Shown here one piece after another: positions 1 to 8,892 of a stretch of DNA of 36,062 nucleotides. Made by a program: the position numbers and the translations under genes. The first letter of the stretch is position 1; each line of letters opens with the position of its first letter. Origin of the DNA: Ruminococcus sp. UBA4383 (GTDB lineage Bacteria; Bacillota; Clostridia; Oscillospirales; Ruminococcaceae); NCBI GenBank assembly GCA_002389995.1, contig DGRR01000146.1, positions 1-36,062 of the forward strand, written 5' to 3'. The notes below the pieces were generated by a model that saw only the letters and a list, made by a program, of their open reading frames with translations, was not told where the DNA came from and ran no database searches.

Positions 1-746
1 CCCTGCATGACGCGGACCACGCCTTCCACGATGTCGTCCACATAGGTGAAGTCGCGCTTGCAGTTTCCGTAATTGAAAATCTTGATTATACCGTCATTTT
101 TAAGGGTATTTGCCGCTGAAAAGTAAAACATATCAGGTCTGCCCGCAGGTCCGTAAACCGTAAAGAAACGCAGTCCCGTAGAGGGAATATTGTATAATTT
201 TGAATAGGCATGGGCTAAGAGTTCATCTGATTTTTTAGTAGCCGCATAGAGTGAAACAGGATTGTCAACCTTGTCATCAGTGCTGAACGGAACTTTTTTA
301 TTTCCGCCGTAAACTGAGGAACTTGATGCATATACAAGATGTTCAACAGGATTATGACGGCAGGCTTCGAGGATATTATAGAAACCTATGATATTTGATT
401 CGATATACACATCAGGGTGTTCAATTGAATATCTCACACCGGCCTGAGCAGCGAGATTTACGACAACATCAAAATGATATTCGCTGAAAAGCTTGTCAAT
501 GAGAGCCTTGTCACCGACAGAGCCTTTTACAAAAACGTGTTTCACGCTTGAATTTTCGGCAGTTTTTTCGATAAGACCGAGGCGGTATTCTTTAAGTGAA
601 GGGTCATAGTAGCTGTTCATATTGTCGAGGGATACGACTGTACCCGAATCGAGTTCACCGAGCAGTCTGATAACCAGATTTGCACCGATAAATCCGGGAG
701 AGCCTGTAACGAGGATATTTTTTCCGTTGAGATTAATTTTCTGCAT
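1..746 (-). CDS. NAD-dependent sugar-nucleotide epimerase, UDP-glucuronate 4-epimerase-like (3' end outside window)
   Basis: Only the first 248 codons are present; the C-terminus lies beyond position 1. The protein starts MQKINLNGKNILVTG and has a Rossmann nucleotide-binding loop (GSPGFIG, about residues 15-21, where GGAGFIG is usual). It also shows NMNSYYDP, the SSSSVYGG strand, YAATKK with the catalytic Tyr/Lys pair of short-chain dehydrogenases, and VYGPAGRPDM. The NMNxYYDP and GPxGRPDM signatures are typical of the capsular UDP-glucuronate 4-epimerase (CapI) branch of the GalE family, which makes UDP-galacturonate. ATG at 746 follows AAAGGAGATATTT. It is the last visible gene of the polysaccharide operon, 24 bp after wecB. 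GalE or another 4-epimerase specificity cannot be excluded without the C-terminal half. Confidence 0.85.
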   Translation of the reverse strand, partial: MQKINLNGKNILVTGSPGFIGANLVIRLLGELDSGTVVSLDNMNSYYDPSLKEYRLGLIEKTAENSSVKHVFVKGSVGDKALIDKLFSEYHFDVVVNLAAQAGVRYSIEHPDVYIESNIIGFYNILEACRHNPVEHLVYASSSSVYGGNKKVPFSTDDKVDNPVSLYAATKKSDELLAHAYSKLYNIPSTGLRFFTVYGPAGRPDMFYFSAANTLKNDGIIKIFNYGNCKRDFTYVDDIVEGVVRVMQ

Positions 747-770
747 AAATATCTCCTTTACTGTATGAAA

Positions 771-1892
771 TTATTCGGCATTCCATGGCTGATAGTCTTT
801 ACCTTCGAGGATATCAGCGATTCTTTCGCAGGCATGACCGTCACCGTAGGGATTGCAGGCTTGTGACATTTTGCGGTATTCCTCCTGATTTTCGAGGAGT
901 TCTCTGAAAGCGTTGTAAATAGTTTCCTCATCAGTGCCGACAAGGCGGAGAGTACCTGCATCAACGCCTTCGGGTCTTTCGGTGGTATCTCTCATGACGA
1001 GGACGGGAACGCCGTAGGAGGGACATTCTTCCTGAATACCGCCTGAATCGGTAAGGCAGAGGAAACTTCTTGCCTCAAAGTTATGGCAGTCGAAAACTTC
1101 AATCGGTTCGATAATATGAATACGGTCGCAGTTGCTGAGTTCCTGATTTGCGGCTTCCCTTACGGCAGGATTCATATGAATGGGGTAAACGGCTTTGCAG
1201 TCGGGGTGTTCATCGAGTACACGTCTTATAGCCCTGAACATACGGTGCATAGGTTCACCGAGATTTTCTCTTCTGTGGGCGGTAATAAAGATAAGCTTGT
1301 CATCGCCTACCCAGTCGAGTTCGGGGTGAGAATAATCTTCCCTTACGGTATGCTGCATAGCATCAATGACAGTATTTCCCGTGATATAGATATTGTCGGG
1401 ATTTTTGCCTTCACTGATGAGGTGTTCTGCGGCGAGTTTTGTGGGGGCGAAATTATATCTGCTTATAATTCCCACGGCTTCACGGTTAAATTCTTCGGGA
1501 TAGGGAGAATATATATTATAGGTTCTCAGACCTGCTTCAACGTGACCGACAGGAATCTGCAAATAAAAACAGGCGAGGGCGGTTACGAAAGTAGTTGAAG
1601 TATCACCGTGGACGAGGACTATATCGGGCTTTGCCTCTTCGATTACTTTTTTGATAGAGTTGAGGATATTTGTAGTGATATCGAAAAGGGTCTGTCTGTC
1701 CTTCATGATATTCAGGTCATAGTCGGGAACGACATTGAAAGTTGCAAGAACTTGGTCGAGCATCTGGCGGTGCTGTGCAGTAACGCAGACGATAACTTCG
1801 AGGGAATCTCTTTTTTTCATTTCGTTGACGAGGGGACACATTTTTATAGCTTCGGGTCTTGTACCGAAAACGGTCATGATTCTTTTTTTCAT
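771..1892 (-). CDS. wecB: UDP-N-acetylglucosamine 2-epimerase (non-hydrolysing)
   Basis: Predicted to interconvert UDP-GlcNAc and UDP-ManNAc in the cytoplasm, supplying a ManNAc-type sugar for the surface polymer. The 373 residues match the usual family length. Visible family motifs are VFGTRPEAIKM near the N-terminus, VHGDTSTTF, HVEAGLRT with YPEEFNR, TAHRREN, and the UDP-binding stretch TDSGGIQEE followed by TTERPE near the C-terminus. ATG at 1892 has an ideal AAGGAGGAACT ribosome site. It lies 9 bp after the GT2 gene in the same operon. Non-hydrolysing epimerases differ from the hydrolysing NeuC type, and the motifs here favour WecB/MnaA. In Gram-positives this enzyme can also feed wall teichoic acid synthesis, so a second role is possible. 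Confidence 0.95.
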   Translation of the reverse strand: MKKRIMTVFGTRPEAIKMCPLVNEMKKRDSLEVIVCVTAQHRQMLDQVLATFNVVPDYDLNIMKDRQTLFDITTNILNSIKKVIEEAKPDIVLVHGDTSTTFVTALACFYLQIPVGHVEAGLRTYNIYSPYPEEFNREAVGIISRYNFAPTKLAAEHLISEGKNPDNIYITGNTVIDAMQHTVREDYSHPELDWVGDDKLIFITAHRRENLGEPMHRMFRAIRRVLDEHPDCKAVYPIHMNPAVREAANQELSNCDRIHIIEPIEVFDCHNFEARSFLCLTDSGGIQEECPSYGVPVLVMRDTTERPEGVDAGTLRLVGTDEETIYNAFRELLENQEEYRKMSQACNPYGDGHACERIADILEGKDYQPWNAE

Positions 1893-1901
1893 AGTTCCTC
1901 C

Positions 1902-2792
1902 TTATATAAGCCTTGCATAGACTAATCTTGCTTTCAGGATTTTTGCGGCATAGTAGATATTGTTTTTGAAATCAAGAGGATTTTTCGAGACAGCTTTAAG
2001 CCATATGAAAAATGCCCTGAACAGCTGTTCATTCATTGCATAATACGGAGCGATGAGAAGAAGTCTCCATGCATAAGCTTTTTTATGGTTTCTGAGGTAG
2101 GGGAGATTTTTCTCGATAATTCTTTCAAATCCTGAGATTTTATTCAGTGGTTTTTTTGTAATCTGTTCGCCCTCGTGGATATGGTAAACGGAAAGCGGTT
2201 CGTCCACGAAATTCACAAGACCGATTCTTGAAATTCTGAGCCATGCGTCCAAATCCTGAGAAGCTTTCATTTCGGTATCGAAACCGCCTGCTTTTCTGAG
2301 GGCTTTGGTTCTGATTAAGGGGAATGAAGCAGAGCCGACAAAATTCTCAAAGATAAGTTTTGAATAGATTTTACCGTTTTCCATGCGTGAATGGTGGACG
2401 GAAGAATCTCCTGTTGTTTCGTTGAGTATGGTGTAATCGCAGTAGACGAGGGCAATTTTTTCGGAAGTAAAGGCTTTGAGTTGTTTTTCTGTTTTATTGG
2501 GAAGCCATTCGTCATCATCATCGAGGAAAGCGACAAACTCACCCTCTGCACATTCAAGACCTGTATTTCTTGCGGCACACGCACCCTTGCAGACTTCATG
2601 GGGGATATATTTTATTCTTGGGTCGAGGTTTTCAGCGAGTTCCTTTATTTGGTTTCGGTATTCAAAATCGGGGGTACTGTCGTCCACAAGGATAATTTCG
2701 ATATCCCTGTAAGTCTGTGCGATGACGCTTTTCAAGGCACGTTCCACGACTTCGGGTTCTCTGCAATGGGTTGTAATAATAGCTGATACCAT
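1902..2792 (-). CDS. Family 2 glycosyltransferase
   Basis: A 296-residue GT-A fold transferase that probably adds one sugar to the lipid-linked repeat unit at the inner face of the membrane. The N-terminus reads VSAIITTHCREPEVVERAL, then VDDST, and the metal/nucleotide-binding acidic run FLDDDDEW sits at residues 89-96. ASQDLDAWLRI further on fits the acceptor-side acidic motif. There is no transmembrane anchor. The start at 2790-2792 follows TTGGAGGAATT. It lies between the acyltransferase (13 bp upstream) and wecB. The donor and acceptor cannot be read from the sequence. Confidence 0.9.
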   Translation of the reverse strand: MVSAIITTHCREPEVVERALKSVIAQTYRDIEIILVDDSTPDFEYRNQIKELAENLDPRIKYIPHEVCKGACAARNTGLECAEGEFVAFLDDDDEWLPNKTEKQLKAFTSEKIALVYCDYTILNETTGDSSVHHSRMENGKIYSKLIFENFVGSASFPLIRTKALRKAGGFDTEMKASQDLDAWLRISRIGLVNFVDEPLSVYHIHEGEQITKKPLNKISGFERIIEKNLPYLRNHKKAYAWRLLLIAPYYAMNEQLFRAFFIWLKAVSKNPLDFKNNIYYAAKILKARLVYARLI

Positions 2793-2805
2793 AATTCCTC
2801 CAATA

Positions 2806-3348
2806 TTATTTTCTGTCCTCTACGGGGACGATTCTGAGTTCTCTGTTGCTTGTGACGATTGAATGGGGCGGGATAACACCGCTCACGACACAGCCTGCAC
2901 CTATGATACAGCCGTCACCTATGACGGTATTTCTGAGGATAATTGCATTTACGCCAATCCAGCATTTAGAGCCGATTCTGACAGAGCCTACGGAATAGCC
3001 GTCACTGATACCGTTTTTGTCGAATTTATGGTTATGGTCGTAAATGCAGACATTGGGGGCGAAAAGGGTATTGCTGCCGATTGTGATTTCGCCGTGACAG
3101 CTCATAATCATATTTTTGTTTATGCCGACATTTTCGCCCACGGAGATGATACCGCCGTCACAGGATATGCTTGAATTTTCGCAGATTCGGACATTTTTTG
3201 AGAATCTGACTTTTCCGTTGTTTTTTGTTATTATTTTTGTACTTGGGGCGATTCTGCCCAGACCGCTGACAGATACGCTGTCACGGTAGAGAGTTTTAAG
3301 GGATATTCCTTTGAGGAGATATCCCATTGCGTTAAACAGTCTGCCCAT
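2806..3348 (-). CDS. Hexapeptide-repeat acyltransferase (left-handed beta helix)
   Basis: A 180-residue protein with repeated [LIV]-G-x-x hexads (ISVGENVGI, ITIGSNTLF, VRIGSKCWIG, TVIGDGCIIGAG), the hallmark of left-handed beta-helix acyltransferases. The loop YDHNHKF (about residues 103-109) carries the His seen at the active site of maltose O-acetyltransferase and NodL-type enzymes. It probably O-acetylates a sugar of the polysaccharide using acetyl-CoA. Start ATG at 3348 has AGGAGGAACTAA upstream. The first 17 bases overlap the end of the polymerase gene, so the two are translationally linked. Lack of a PglD-like N-terminal Rossmann domain argues against the bacillosamine N-acetyltransferase role. 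Confidence 0.85.
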   Translation of the reverse strand: MGRLFNAMGYLLKGISLKTLYRDSVSVSGLGRIAPSTKIITKNNGKVRFSKNVRICENSSISCDGGIISVGENVGINKNMIMSCHGEITIGSNTLFAPNVCIYDHNHKFDKNGISDGYSVGSVRIGSKCWIGVNAIILRNTVIGDGCIIGAGCVVSGVIPPHSIVTSNRELRIVPVEDRK

Positions 3349-4672
3349 TTAGTTCCTCCTTTCGGGTGTTCCCGCTGCGGATATCCTTTTCAAAGCAGTA
3401 GATAAACGAGAACAGAAGCATAAGATAGTAATATGTATTCGGATAAAAGAGCAGGTTGGCGGCGAGAAGTCTTATTATAAGCAAGCCGACAAAAAACCAC
3501 ACATCTTTTTTATTGCCGTCATGTATGAAATAAGTTGTGAGGAGGGCGGCAATCAGGACAGTGCCGATAATGCCCATGCTGTAAAAACTCTGTATAAACA
3601 TATTATGCGGAGCGATACGGACAGCATTTACTTCAAGACCGTGACCTGTAAAGAGCTTGAATTTGTCCGCCATCATTTCCTCATAGTAATACAGCCAGAT
3701 ATCCCACCTTCCCGTAGTCATGGAGCTTACAGTTGCGTCCTCCGCAGCAAAGTCGAGAAGTCTTGTCATATACGTCCCCGCAAAGGAGGCGATTACGCCT
3801 GAAAGGACAGTGAGAAGAAAGACGACAATCACCATTCCCATGATAAGGTTCTGTACATTTTTATGTGTGTACACATAGCTGACGAAGAACATGAAAATCA
3901 GGACAAGGGATATTATAAAGGTTTTGCTCTGCGACATTATGCCGAATATTATCAGCGGAATACTCAGTACATAGAATAATTTGTCTATGACATTTCTTCT
4001 GAAAAGAATCAGCAGGGAAGCCAGAGAGACAGTTACTTCAATTGAGTAATAGTTTGCGTTTGAAATCAGACCTGAAAATCTGTATGCGACCGTATCAGCG
4101 TCAAGTCTTACATAGAACAGTGACAAATATGAATCAATTTCAGGAAAGATATTATTCATTTTGCCGAAAACTGATGATGCAAGAACTCCGAGAGCGTAGA
4201 ATATCGTCATATTTCTTGACGAAAGTTTTTTATAGGCATCTGTGCCGAAATAGACAAGCAGCAGACAGATTTCAATAGTAAACCTGACCAGTGCGGACAT
4301 CTGGAAAGAAATGAACACTGTCATAAATATTGAATAAAACAGCATTATCATACTGCTTACAAAGGGCAGTACATTAAGCTCTTTGAACCGCTTCATAAGT
4401 ATCTTTGCGATAGGCACAAGCTGGAGGTATGTAAACAGCGAGGTACTTTCCTTGTTTGTCTTGAATATATTCATAAAAGAAAGGAAGAAAAGCAGGGCTT
4501 CCGCTGATTCACTTTCATCGGCAGCGCACAGATAAACTGCAAGGATACCAAAAGCCGCCAGAGTGATTACTGAACTTTTAAGTCCGAGGACTATCAGAAA
4601 GGCAATGAAAACAAAGCCGATGACTTTTTTTATTTTAATCGGATTGTCCACAGAAGGCGAATCTGTCATCAT
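3332..4672 (-). CDS. O-antigen/capsule polymerase-like membrane protein (Wzy/WzyE-type ligase-polymerase)
   Basis: A 446-residue polytopic membrane protein with about ten to twelve hydrophobic segments, low sequence signature, and a long extracytoplasmic loop between the later segments. That loop includes TTGRWDIWLYYYEEM and FTGHGLE, followed by APHNMFIQSFYSMGIIG; GRWDIW...G.G and HN.F.Q are typical of the O-antigen ligase/polymerase (Wzy_C) family. Predicted to polymerise repeat units on the outer face of the membrane. I place the start at ATG 4672, giving ATGA overlap with the stop of the preceding GT4 gene and a GGGAGAA site 6-9 bases upstream; an upstream ATG at 4690 has no ribosome site. 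An exact repeat-unit specificity cannot be inferred. Confidence 0.85.
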   Translation of the reverse strand: MMTDSPSVDNPIKIKKVIGFVFIAFLIVLGLKSSVITLAAFGILAVYLCAADESESAEALLFFLSFMNIFKTNKESTSLFTYLQLVPIAKILMKRFKELNVLPFVSSMIMLFYSIFMTVFISFQMSALVRFTIEICLLLVYFGTDAYKKLSSRNMTIFYALGVLASSVFGKMNNIFPEIDSYLSLFYVRLDADTVAYRFSGLISNANYYSIEVTVSLASLLILFRRNVIDKLFYVLSIPLIIFGIMSQSKTFIISLVLIFMFFVSYVYTHKNVQNLIMGMVIVVFLLTVLSGVIASFAGTYMTRLLDFAAEDATVSSMTTGRWDIWLYYYEEMMADKFKLFTGHGLEVNAVRIAPHNMFIQSFYSMGIIGTVLIAALLTTYFIHDGNKKDVWFFVGLLIIRLLAANLLFYPNTYYYLMLLFSFIYCFEKDIRSGNTRKEELNGQTV

Positions 4673-5835
4673 CTGAAAATTTTCTCCCATTCACGAATAA
4701 TAGGTTCAGCCCTGAAAGATTCAGCTCTTTGTCTGCCTTTTCTGCCGAGTTCGTTTCTGAGGTTTTCGTTTTGCAGGAGTGTAAGCACAGCGTTTGCGAA
4801 AGACTTGTGTGCTTCATCGAAAGACCTGTAATTCCATGCATTTTCATCTCTTGTAAATTCCATAGACCTTATGCCGTATTCCGAGATTCTGAAACCGTGT
4901 TTTATTTTATGCGGATTATCGGGCGAAAGTATTTCCGCAGGACCTGACGGGCAGTTTACGGCAACCGCAGGAGTACCGCAGGCAAGGGCTTCTATGAGTA
5001 CATTCGGGAAACCCTCGCTGTAAGACGGCAGTACAAAAACATCTGAATTTGCGACATATTTGTACAGTTCTTTCTGAAATCCCATGAGCAGAACTTTGTC
5101 ATCGAGTTTAAGCTGATGAATGAGGTTTTCTATTTTATCCCTGAGTTCACCGTCACCGAGCATGACGAGGCGTGCATTTTCGTCTTTCATGGAAATAAGC
5201 TTGAAAGATTTGAGCAGATGACAGAAAGCTTTCTGTTCGGCGAATCTTCCGACAGAGATAATAGTTTTTTTATCTTTTGTGAAGTCGAGGAATTTCTGTT
5301 CAGGCTGTTCTTTTGTCATGGAGACTATATTGTCTATATCGAGTATATTGTAAACTGTTTTGCATTTTGATTTGAGTGCGGGATATTTTTTCCGGAAATA
5401 AAGCTGCTGCTGCAACGAATTGAACACGATACAGTCGGAGGAAGCCGCCATTTGTCTGTAAAATTTGCTGTGAACGACCAAATCGCCGTATTCACGGCAT
5501 GAGACTATTTTTTTACAGCCGTATTTTGCATAGTTTATGATATTTGAGACGGGGAGGATAATGAAAAGGCAGTCAAATTTTTCTTTTCTGACGATTTTTT
5601 TAAGTCTGTGCAGTCTGCGAATGGAGTTGACGGCTTTTGCGGCATAGCCCTCCCTGCATGAGAGGTTAAGGCTTATAACTCTGCCGTCAAAAGGGATTGA
5701 GCCGATATTTTCCTGAACTATTATGGAAACCTCGATATTTTCGGGGAGATATTTTGCGATATTGATTGCACTTCTTTCATTTCCGCCGAAGTTAAGGGAA
5801 TTTACGAGTATTCCGAGTTTGAATTTATTTCCCAC
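4669..5835 (-). CDS. Family 4 glycosyltransferase
   Basis: A 388-residue GT-B fold enzyme. It opens with a GILVNSLNFGGNERSAI donor-domain start, has VGRFAEQKAFCHLLKSF at the linker, and the retaining-GT4 catalytic EX7E-type motif in SEGFPNVLIEALACGTPAV, followed by GPAEIL. It probably transfers a nucleotide-sugar residue onto the growing lipid-linked unit. Translation starts at GTG 5835: AAGGAGG lies 6 bases upstream, while the ATG two bases earlier is in another frame. The stop overlaps the polymerase start by four bases (ATGA), and the gene is 11 bp behind the next GT4, so the operon is tightly coupled. Confidence 0.92.
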   Translation of the reverse strand: MGNKFKLGILVNSLNFGGNERSAINIAKYLPENIEVSIIVQENIGSIPFDGRVISLNLSCREGYAAKAVNSIRRLHRLKKIVRKEKFDCLFIILPVSNIINYAKYGCKKIVSCREYGDLVVHSKFYRQMAASSDCIVFNSLQQQLYFRKKYPALKSKCKTVYNILDIDNIVSMTKEQPEQKFLDFTKDKKTIISVGRFAEQKAFCHLLKSFKLISMKDENARLVMLGDGELRDKIENLIHQLKLDDKVLLMGFQKELYKYVANSDVFVLPSYSEGFPNVLIEALACGTPAVAVNCPSGPAEILSPDNPHKIKHGFRISEYGIRSMEFTRDENAWNYRSFDEAHKSFANAVLTLLQNENLRNELGRKGRQRAESFRAEPIIREWEKIFR

Positions 5836-5846
5836 ATTGTACCTCC

Positions 5847-6992
5847 TTATCTGTCAAGGTCCTTGTACAGTCTTTTGATTCTCTGAGCCATTATGCGCCA
5901 TGAGAACTGTTTATTATAGAGAGCGTTTTCTCTTTGAGCCATTTCAGCCCATTCGTTTCTGCGTTCAGCGAGTGCGGAAATACCTGATTCAAGACCCTGT
6001 TTTGAGAAATCGACAGTTATTCCTATGTTATTTTCCCTGATGATATCGTCAAAGCCCGTATTGTTAGCCATAATGATAGGTTTTCCGAGCATTATAGCCT
6101 CATAGAACTTATTGGGGGCGCAGTAGCGGTGATTTCTGACAACGGGGTCATAGAGTGCTACCATTAAATCGCAGTCATTTTCGAGGGAAAGGGTATTTTC
6201 GTAGGGGAGTTTTCCATAGAAGAACACATTCGGATATTCCTCGGCTTTCTGAGCGATATAGCTTTCGAGCATACCGAAACCGCCTATATGAAATTCGTAT
6301 TTATCGGGATTTTTTCCGACAAATTCGATAATATCCTCAAGCATATGAGTTTCAACGAGTACACCGACATAAACTATTTTAATTTTGTCGGGACATGATT
6401 TTTCGCTTAAAACTCTTACGGTATTTTCTGATACTTTGCAGTCGGGAGTATTATGGATAGCGACTAATTTTTTAGGTTTACTGCCACGGATTTGTTTTTT
6501 TCTTTTTTCGGTGCAGATGATAGTAACATCAGCATTGTTTATGATACTGAAATCAAATTTTTTGATAAGCGGGCGGAGTTTTCCGAGGTTATGGGAATCC
6601 GCATAGAAATCGAGAATATGATAGATGAATTTCTTTTTATATTTTTTTGCGGCAAATGAAGCGACAGCCGCAGTATCAAAATCGAAAGCATGAATGATAT
6701 CATAATTTTCGGAATTTTTACTGAGCCATTCTTTAAGTCTTTTCTGGAAAGTGAGCAGTGGCTTGAGATTTCCCCTGAATCCTGCTCCGAAAGAGGCTTT
6801 TATGCCGAATCTTACGATATCAGCACAGCCGTCAGCCAGTTCGAGCGTGGAATTTTCCGAATAATAGTCCCTGTCCCTGTCCCAGCCGATAACTGTTACC
6901 TTATAGCCTGATTTGATGAGGGTATTTGCGGCTTTTTCGACAGGCGGGTCGGGAGATACAGGATTTGACCTGATTAAAACAACCTTTTTCAT
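5847..6992 (-). CDS. Family 4-type glycosyltransferase
   Basis: A 381-residue GT-B protein: N-terminal KKVVLIRSNPVSPDPPVEKAA, then HAFDFDTA and IYHILDFYADS, the mid-protein linker IVYVGVLVETHMLEDII, and a C-terminal donor half with VALYDPVVRNHRYCAPNKFYEAIMLGKP. The catalytic Glu region here is NKFYEAIMLGKPII, which is the EX7E area but shortened compared with the neighbours. I infer a capsule glycosyltransferase. ATG 6992 overlaps the preceding GT4 stop by four bases (ATGA). The family assignment is firm at fold level, but the donor sugar is unknown. Confidence 0.87.
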   Translation of the reverse strand: MKKVVLIRSNPVSPDPPVEKAANTLIKSGYKVTVIGWDRDRDYYSENSTLELADGCADIVRFGIKASFGAGFRGNLKPLLTFQKRLKEWLSKNSENYDIIHAFDFDTAAVASFAAKKYKKKFIYHILDFYADSHNLGKLRPLIKKFDFSIINNADVTIICTEKRKKQIRGSKPKKLVAIHNTPDCKVSENTVRVLSEKSCPDKIKIVYVGVLVETHMLEDIIEFVGKNPDKYEFHIGGFGMLESYIAQKAEEYPNVFFYGKLPYENTLSLENDCDLMVALYDPVVRNHRYCAPNKFYEAIMLGKPIIMANNTGFDDIIRENNIGITVDFSKQGLESGISALAERRNEWAEMAQRENALYNKQFSWRIMAQRIKRLYKDLDR

Positions 6993-8131
6993 TTTTTGAG
7001 AACCTCCTTGTATATTTCCATCATTTCCTTGACAACGACATCATCGCTGTATTCTCTTACCCGTCTGAGGTTATACTTACGCATTTTTGCGACAAGAGCG
7101 GGTTCGGAAACAAGTATGCTAAAAGCCTTTGCAAATCCCGATACATTTTTGGGGTGGCACAGGAAACCGCCTTTTCCGCTCTGAACGAGTTCGGTATTTC
7201 CTCTTATTTTTGAAACTACACAAGGCAGACCCGAAGCCATTGCTTCCATGATAGACCTTGAAAGACCCTCTCTGAATGAAGGCATTGTAAATATATCAGA
7301 TGCCGCATACAGTTCATTGACATCTGTTCTGAATCCGAGAAAATGAACATTGTTTTCAAGACCGTTTTCCCTTGCGAGGATTTCAAGGCTTTCCTGACAG
7401 TCGCCCACACCGCAGAGAATGTAATGTATATGCGGATTATTTAATTTTGCCATTGCCGAGATTATAACGCTGTTATTCTTATTTTCATTAAGTTCGCCGA
7501 CAGAAATAATAACAATATCGTCATCGGAGAAGCCGAGTTCCCTGCGTTTTTCATCACGGCAGCTTTCAAATCCGCCGTACTGAGTCAAATCAATTCCGAC
7601 ACCGTGAACCTTGTAAGCCCTGCCGTTTTTTTTCAGTCTGAATTTTTTAGCGGCTGCGAAGTCCTCGTCATTCATTGTGACAACGGCATCAGAAATTCTT
7701 GCAAGAGTTTTCTCGACATTGTAATATATGAGCCAGTTTATCTGGGGCGCACCCTTATAGAAATGGAAACCGTGAGCCTGATAGATAACGTGTTTCACAT
7801 GGCATTTTCTGCCTGCCAGTCTGCCCACAACACCTCCAATAGGGGTATTGCAGTGAATGATATCTATTTTTTCCTTTTCAATAAGCTCCACGACCTGTTT
7901 ATAAGCCTTGTAATTTCCTGGTTTATAGGGAGTTCTTATAAAATCAATCTGATGTATTTTTATGCCGTAATTTTCCTCGTCCGCCTTTATTTCGTCCTCA
8001 TTCTGATAGCCCGTCCAGTCTCCTGCGATATGAAATTCCATACCAAGTTCATGTGCAGCCTTTATACTTGAAAATGAAAAATTATTCACTTTATTTGCAG
8101 TATTCATTATGTACAGTATTTTGATGCTCAT
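6989..8131 (-). CDS. Family 4 glycosyltransferase (EpsD/CapM-like)
   Basis: A 380-residue GT-B enzyme resembling EpsD/Cps glycosyltransferases. It has ILYIMNTANKVNNFSF at the N-terminus, CNTPIGGVVGRLAGR, HGFHFYKGAP, the linker IISVGELNENKN, and the catalytic motif PSFREGLSRSIMEAMASGLP with both glutamates of EX7E. HGFHFYKGAP is common in enzymes that act early, adding the second sugar to an undecaprenyl-diphosphate monosaccharide. That fits its place directly after the phosphoglycosyl transferase. ATG 8131 has ACGGAGGATATTT upstream. Confidence 0.92.
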   Translation of the reverse strand: MSIKILYIMNTANKVNNFSFSSIKAAHELGMEFHIAGDWTGYQNEDEIKADEENYGIKIHQIDFIRTPYKPGNYKAYKQVVELIEKEKIDIIHCNTPIGGVVGRLAGRKCHVKHVIYQAHGFHFYKGAPQINWLIYYNVEKTLARISDAVVTMNDEDFAAAKKFRLKKNGRAYKVHGVGIDLTQYGGFESCRDEKRRELGFSDDDIVIISVGELNENKNNSVIISAMAKLNNPHIHYILCGVGDCQESLEILARENGLENNVHFLGFRTDVNELYAASDIFTMPSFREGLSRSIMEAMASGLPCVVSKIRGNTELVQSGKGGFLCHPKNVSGFAKAFSILVSEPALVAKMRKYNLRRVREYSDDVVVKEMMEIYKEVLKK

Positions 8132-8167
8132 AAATATCCTCCGTAAATAAAACCGTTATTTTTGCGG

Positions 8168-8866
8168 TCAGTCCTTTTCCAGCACGGCAAAGACTGTTTT
8201 TACCATAGTCATAATTTCACCGAAAAACGAGAAATTTTTCACAGAATCGAGATTCCACTTCATTTTATCGGGCAGAACGTCATTGATATAGACTTTATCC
8301 ACATCATCTGCTGCGCTGAGGAGTTCATATTCACGTTTATACTTTATGCTTGCCTCCGAGGTAATTCCTGCGGGCATGAGGAGAGTTGCATAAAATTCGG
8401 GCTTATAGGCTTTGACGTACTTTACGACTTCGGGTCTTGTTCCCACGAATGACATATCGCCCGAAAGCACATCAAACACCTGCGGAAGTTCGTCCAGACG
8501 CAGGTTACGGAGTTTAGCACCTACTCTTGTGATACGGTTGTCATCGCTTACGGTAACGGCAGTACCGATTTTATCGGCATTTGAGACCATAGTGCGGAAC
8601 TTGTGGATTTTGAATTTTTTTCCGTAAGTTGTAACACGTTCCTGACGGTAGAAAACAGGTCCTTCCGAATCGAGTTTTATAGCAGTTGCGATAACAGCCA
8701 TCGGCACGGCAGTAACGGCAAGTACAGCCATGCCTGCCGAAATATCGAACATTCTTTTGAGAACGAGCTGATGACGTTTTTTATTCAGATGTTCCCAGTA
8801 GGGTCTCACTTCGGGAGTACGCATAAATTTAGGCAGTTTATCCCAGTCACGCAGCATACTTTTCAT
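8168..8866 (-). CDS. Undecaprenyl-phosphate phosphoglycosyl transferase (initiating sugar transferase, PglC/WcaJ-C-like)
   Basis: Predicted to start repeat-unit assembly by moving a sugar-phosphate from a UDP-sugar onto undecaprenyl phosphate. It is a small, PglC-like monotopic enzyme of 232 residues: KRMFD at 38-41, one hydrophobic (re-entrant) helix at about 42-62, FYRQERVTTYGKKFKIHKFR with KFRTM, the catalytic Asp-Glu dyad in RLDELPQ (D125, E126), and SGDMSFVGTRPE. In most members the last motif is GPRPE, so Thr replaces Pro here. It lacks the multi-span N-terminal half of WbaP/WcaJ. ATG 8866 has AGAAGGTGTTTGA upstream. Its gene follows the aminotransferase, suggesting an amino-sugar donor, possibly diNAcBac-like (inference). 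Confidence 0.93.
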   Translation of the reverse strand: MKSMLRDWDKLPKFMRTPEVRPYWEHLNKKRHQLVLKRMFDISAGMAVLAVTAVPMAVIATAIKLDSEGPVFYRQERVTTYGKKFKIHKFRTMVSNADKIGTAVTVSDDNRITRVGAKLRNLRLDELPQVFDVLSGDMSFVGTRPEVVKYVKAYKPEFYATLLMPAGITSEASIKYKREYELLSAADDVDKVYINDVLPDKMKWNLDSVKNFSFFGEIMTMVKTVFAVLEKD

Positions 8867-8892
8867 TCAAACACCTTCTTTAATTATATTTT

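Noticed and set aside
1083..1598. Long open frame on the plus strand opposite wecB
   Set aside because: It is antisense to a well-matched WecB gene and has no ribosome site or family motif. Similar long antisense frames opposite the dehydratase (16120-16686), rel (22058-22702) and the YceG-like gene (34855-35451) were rejected for the same reason.
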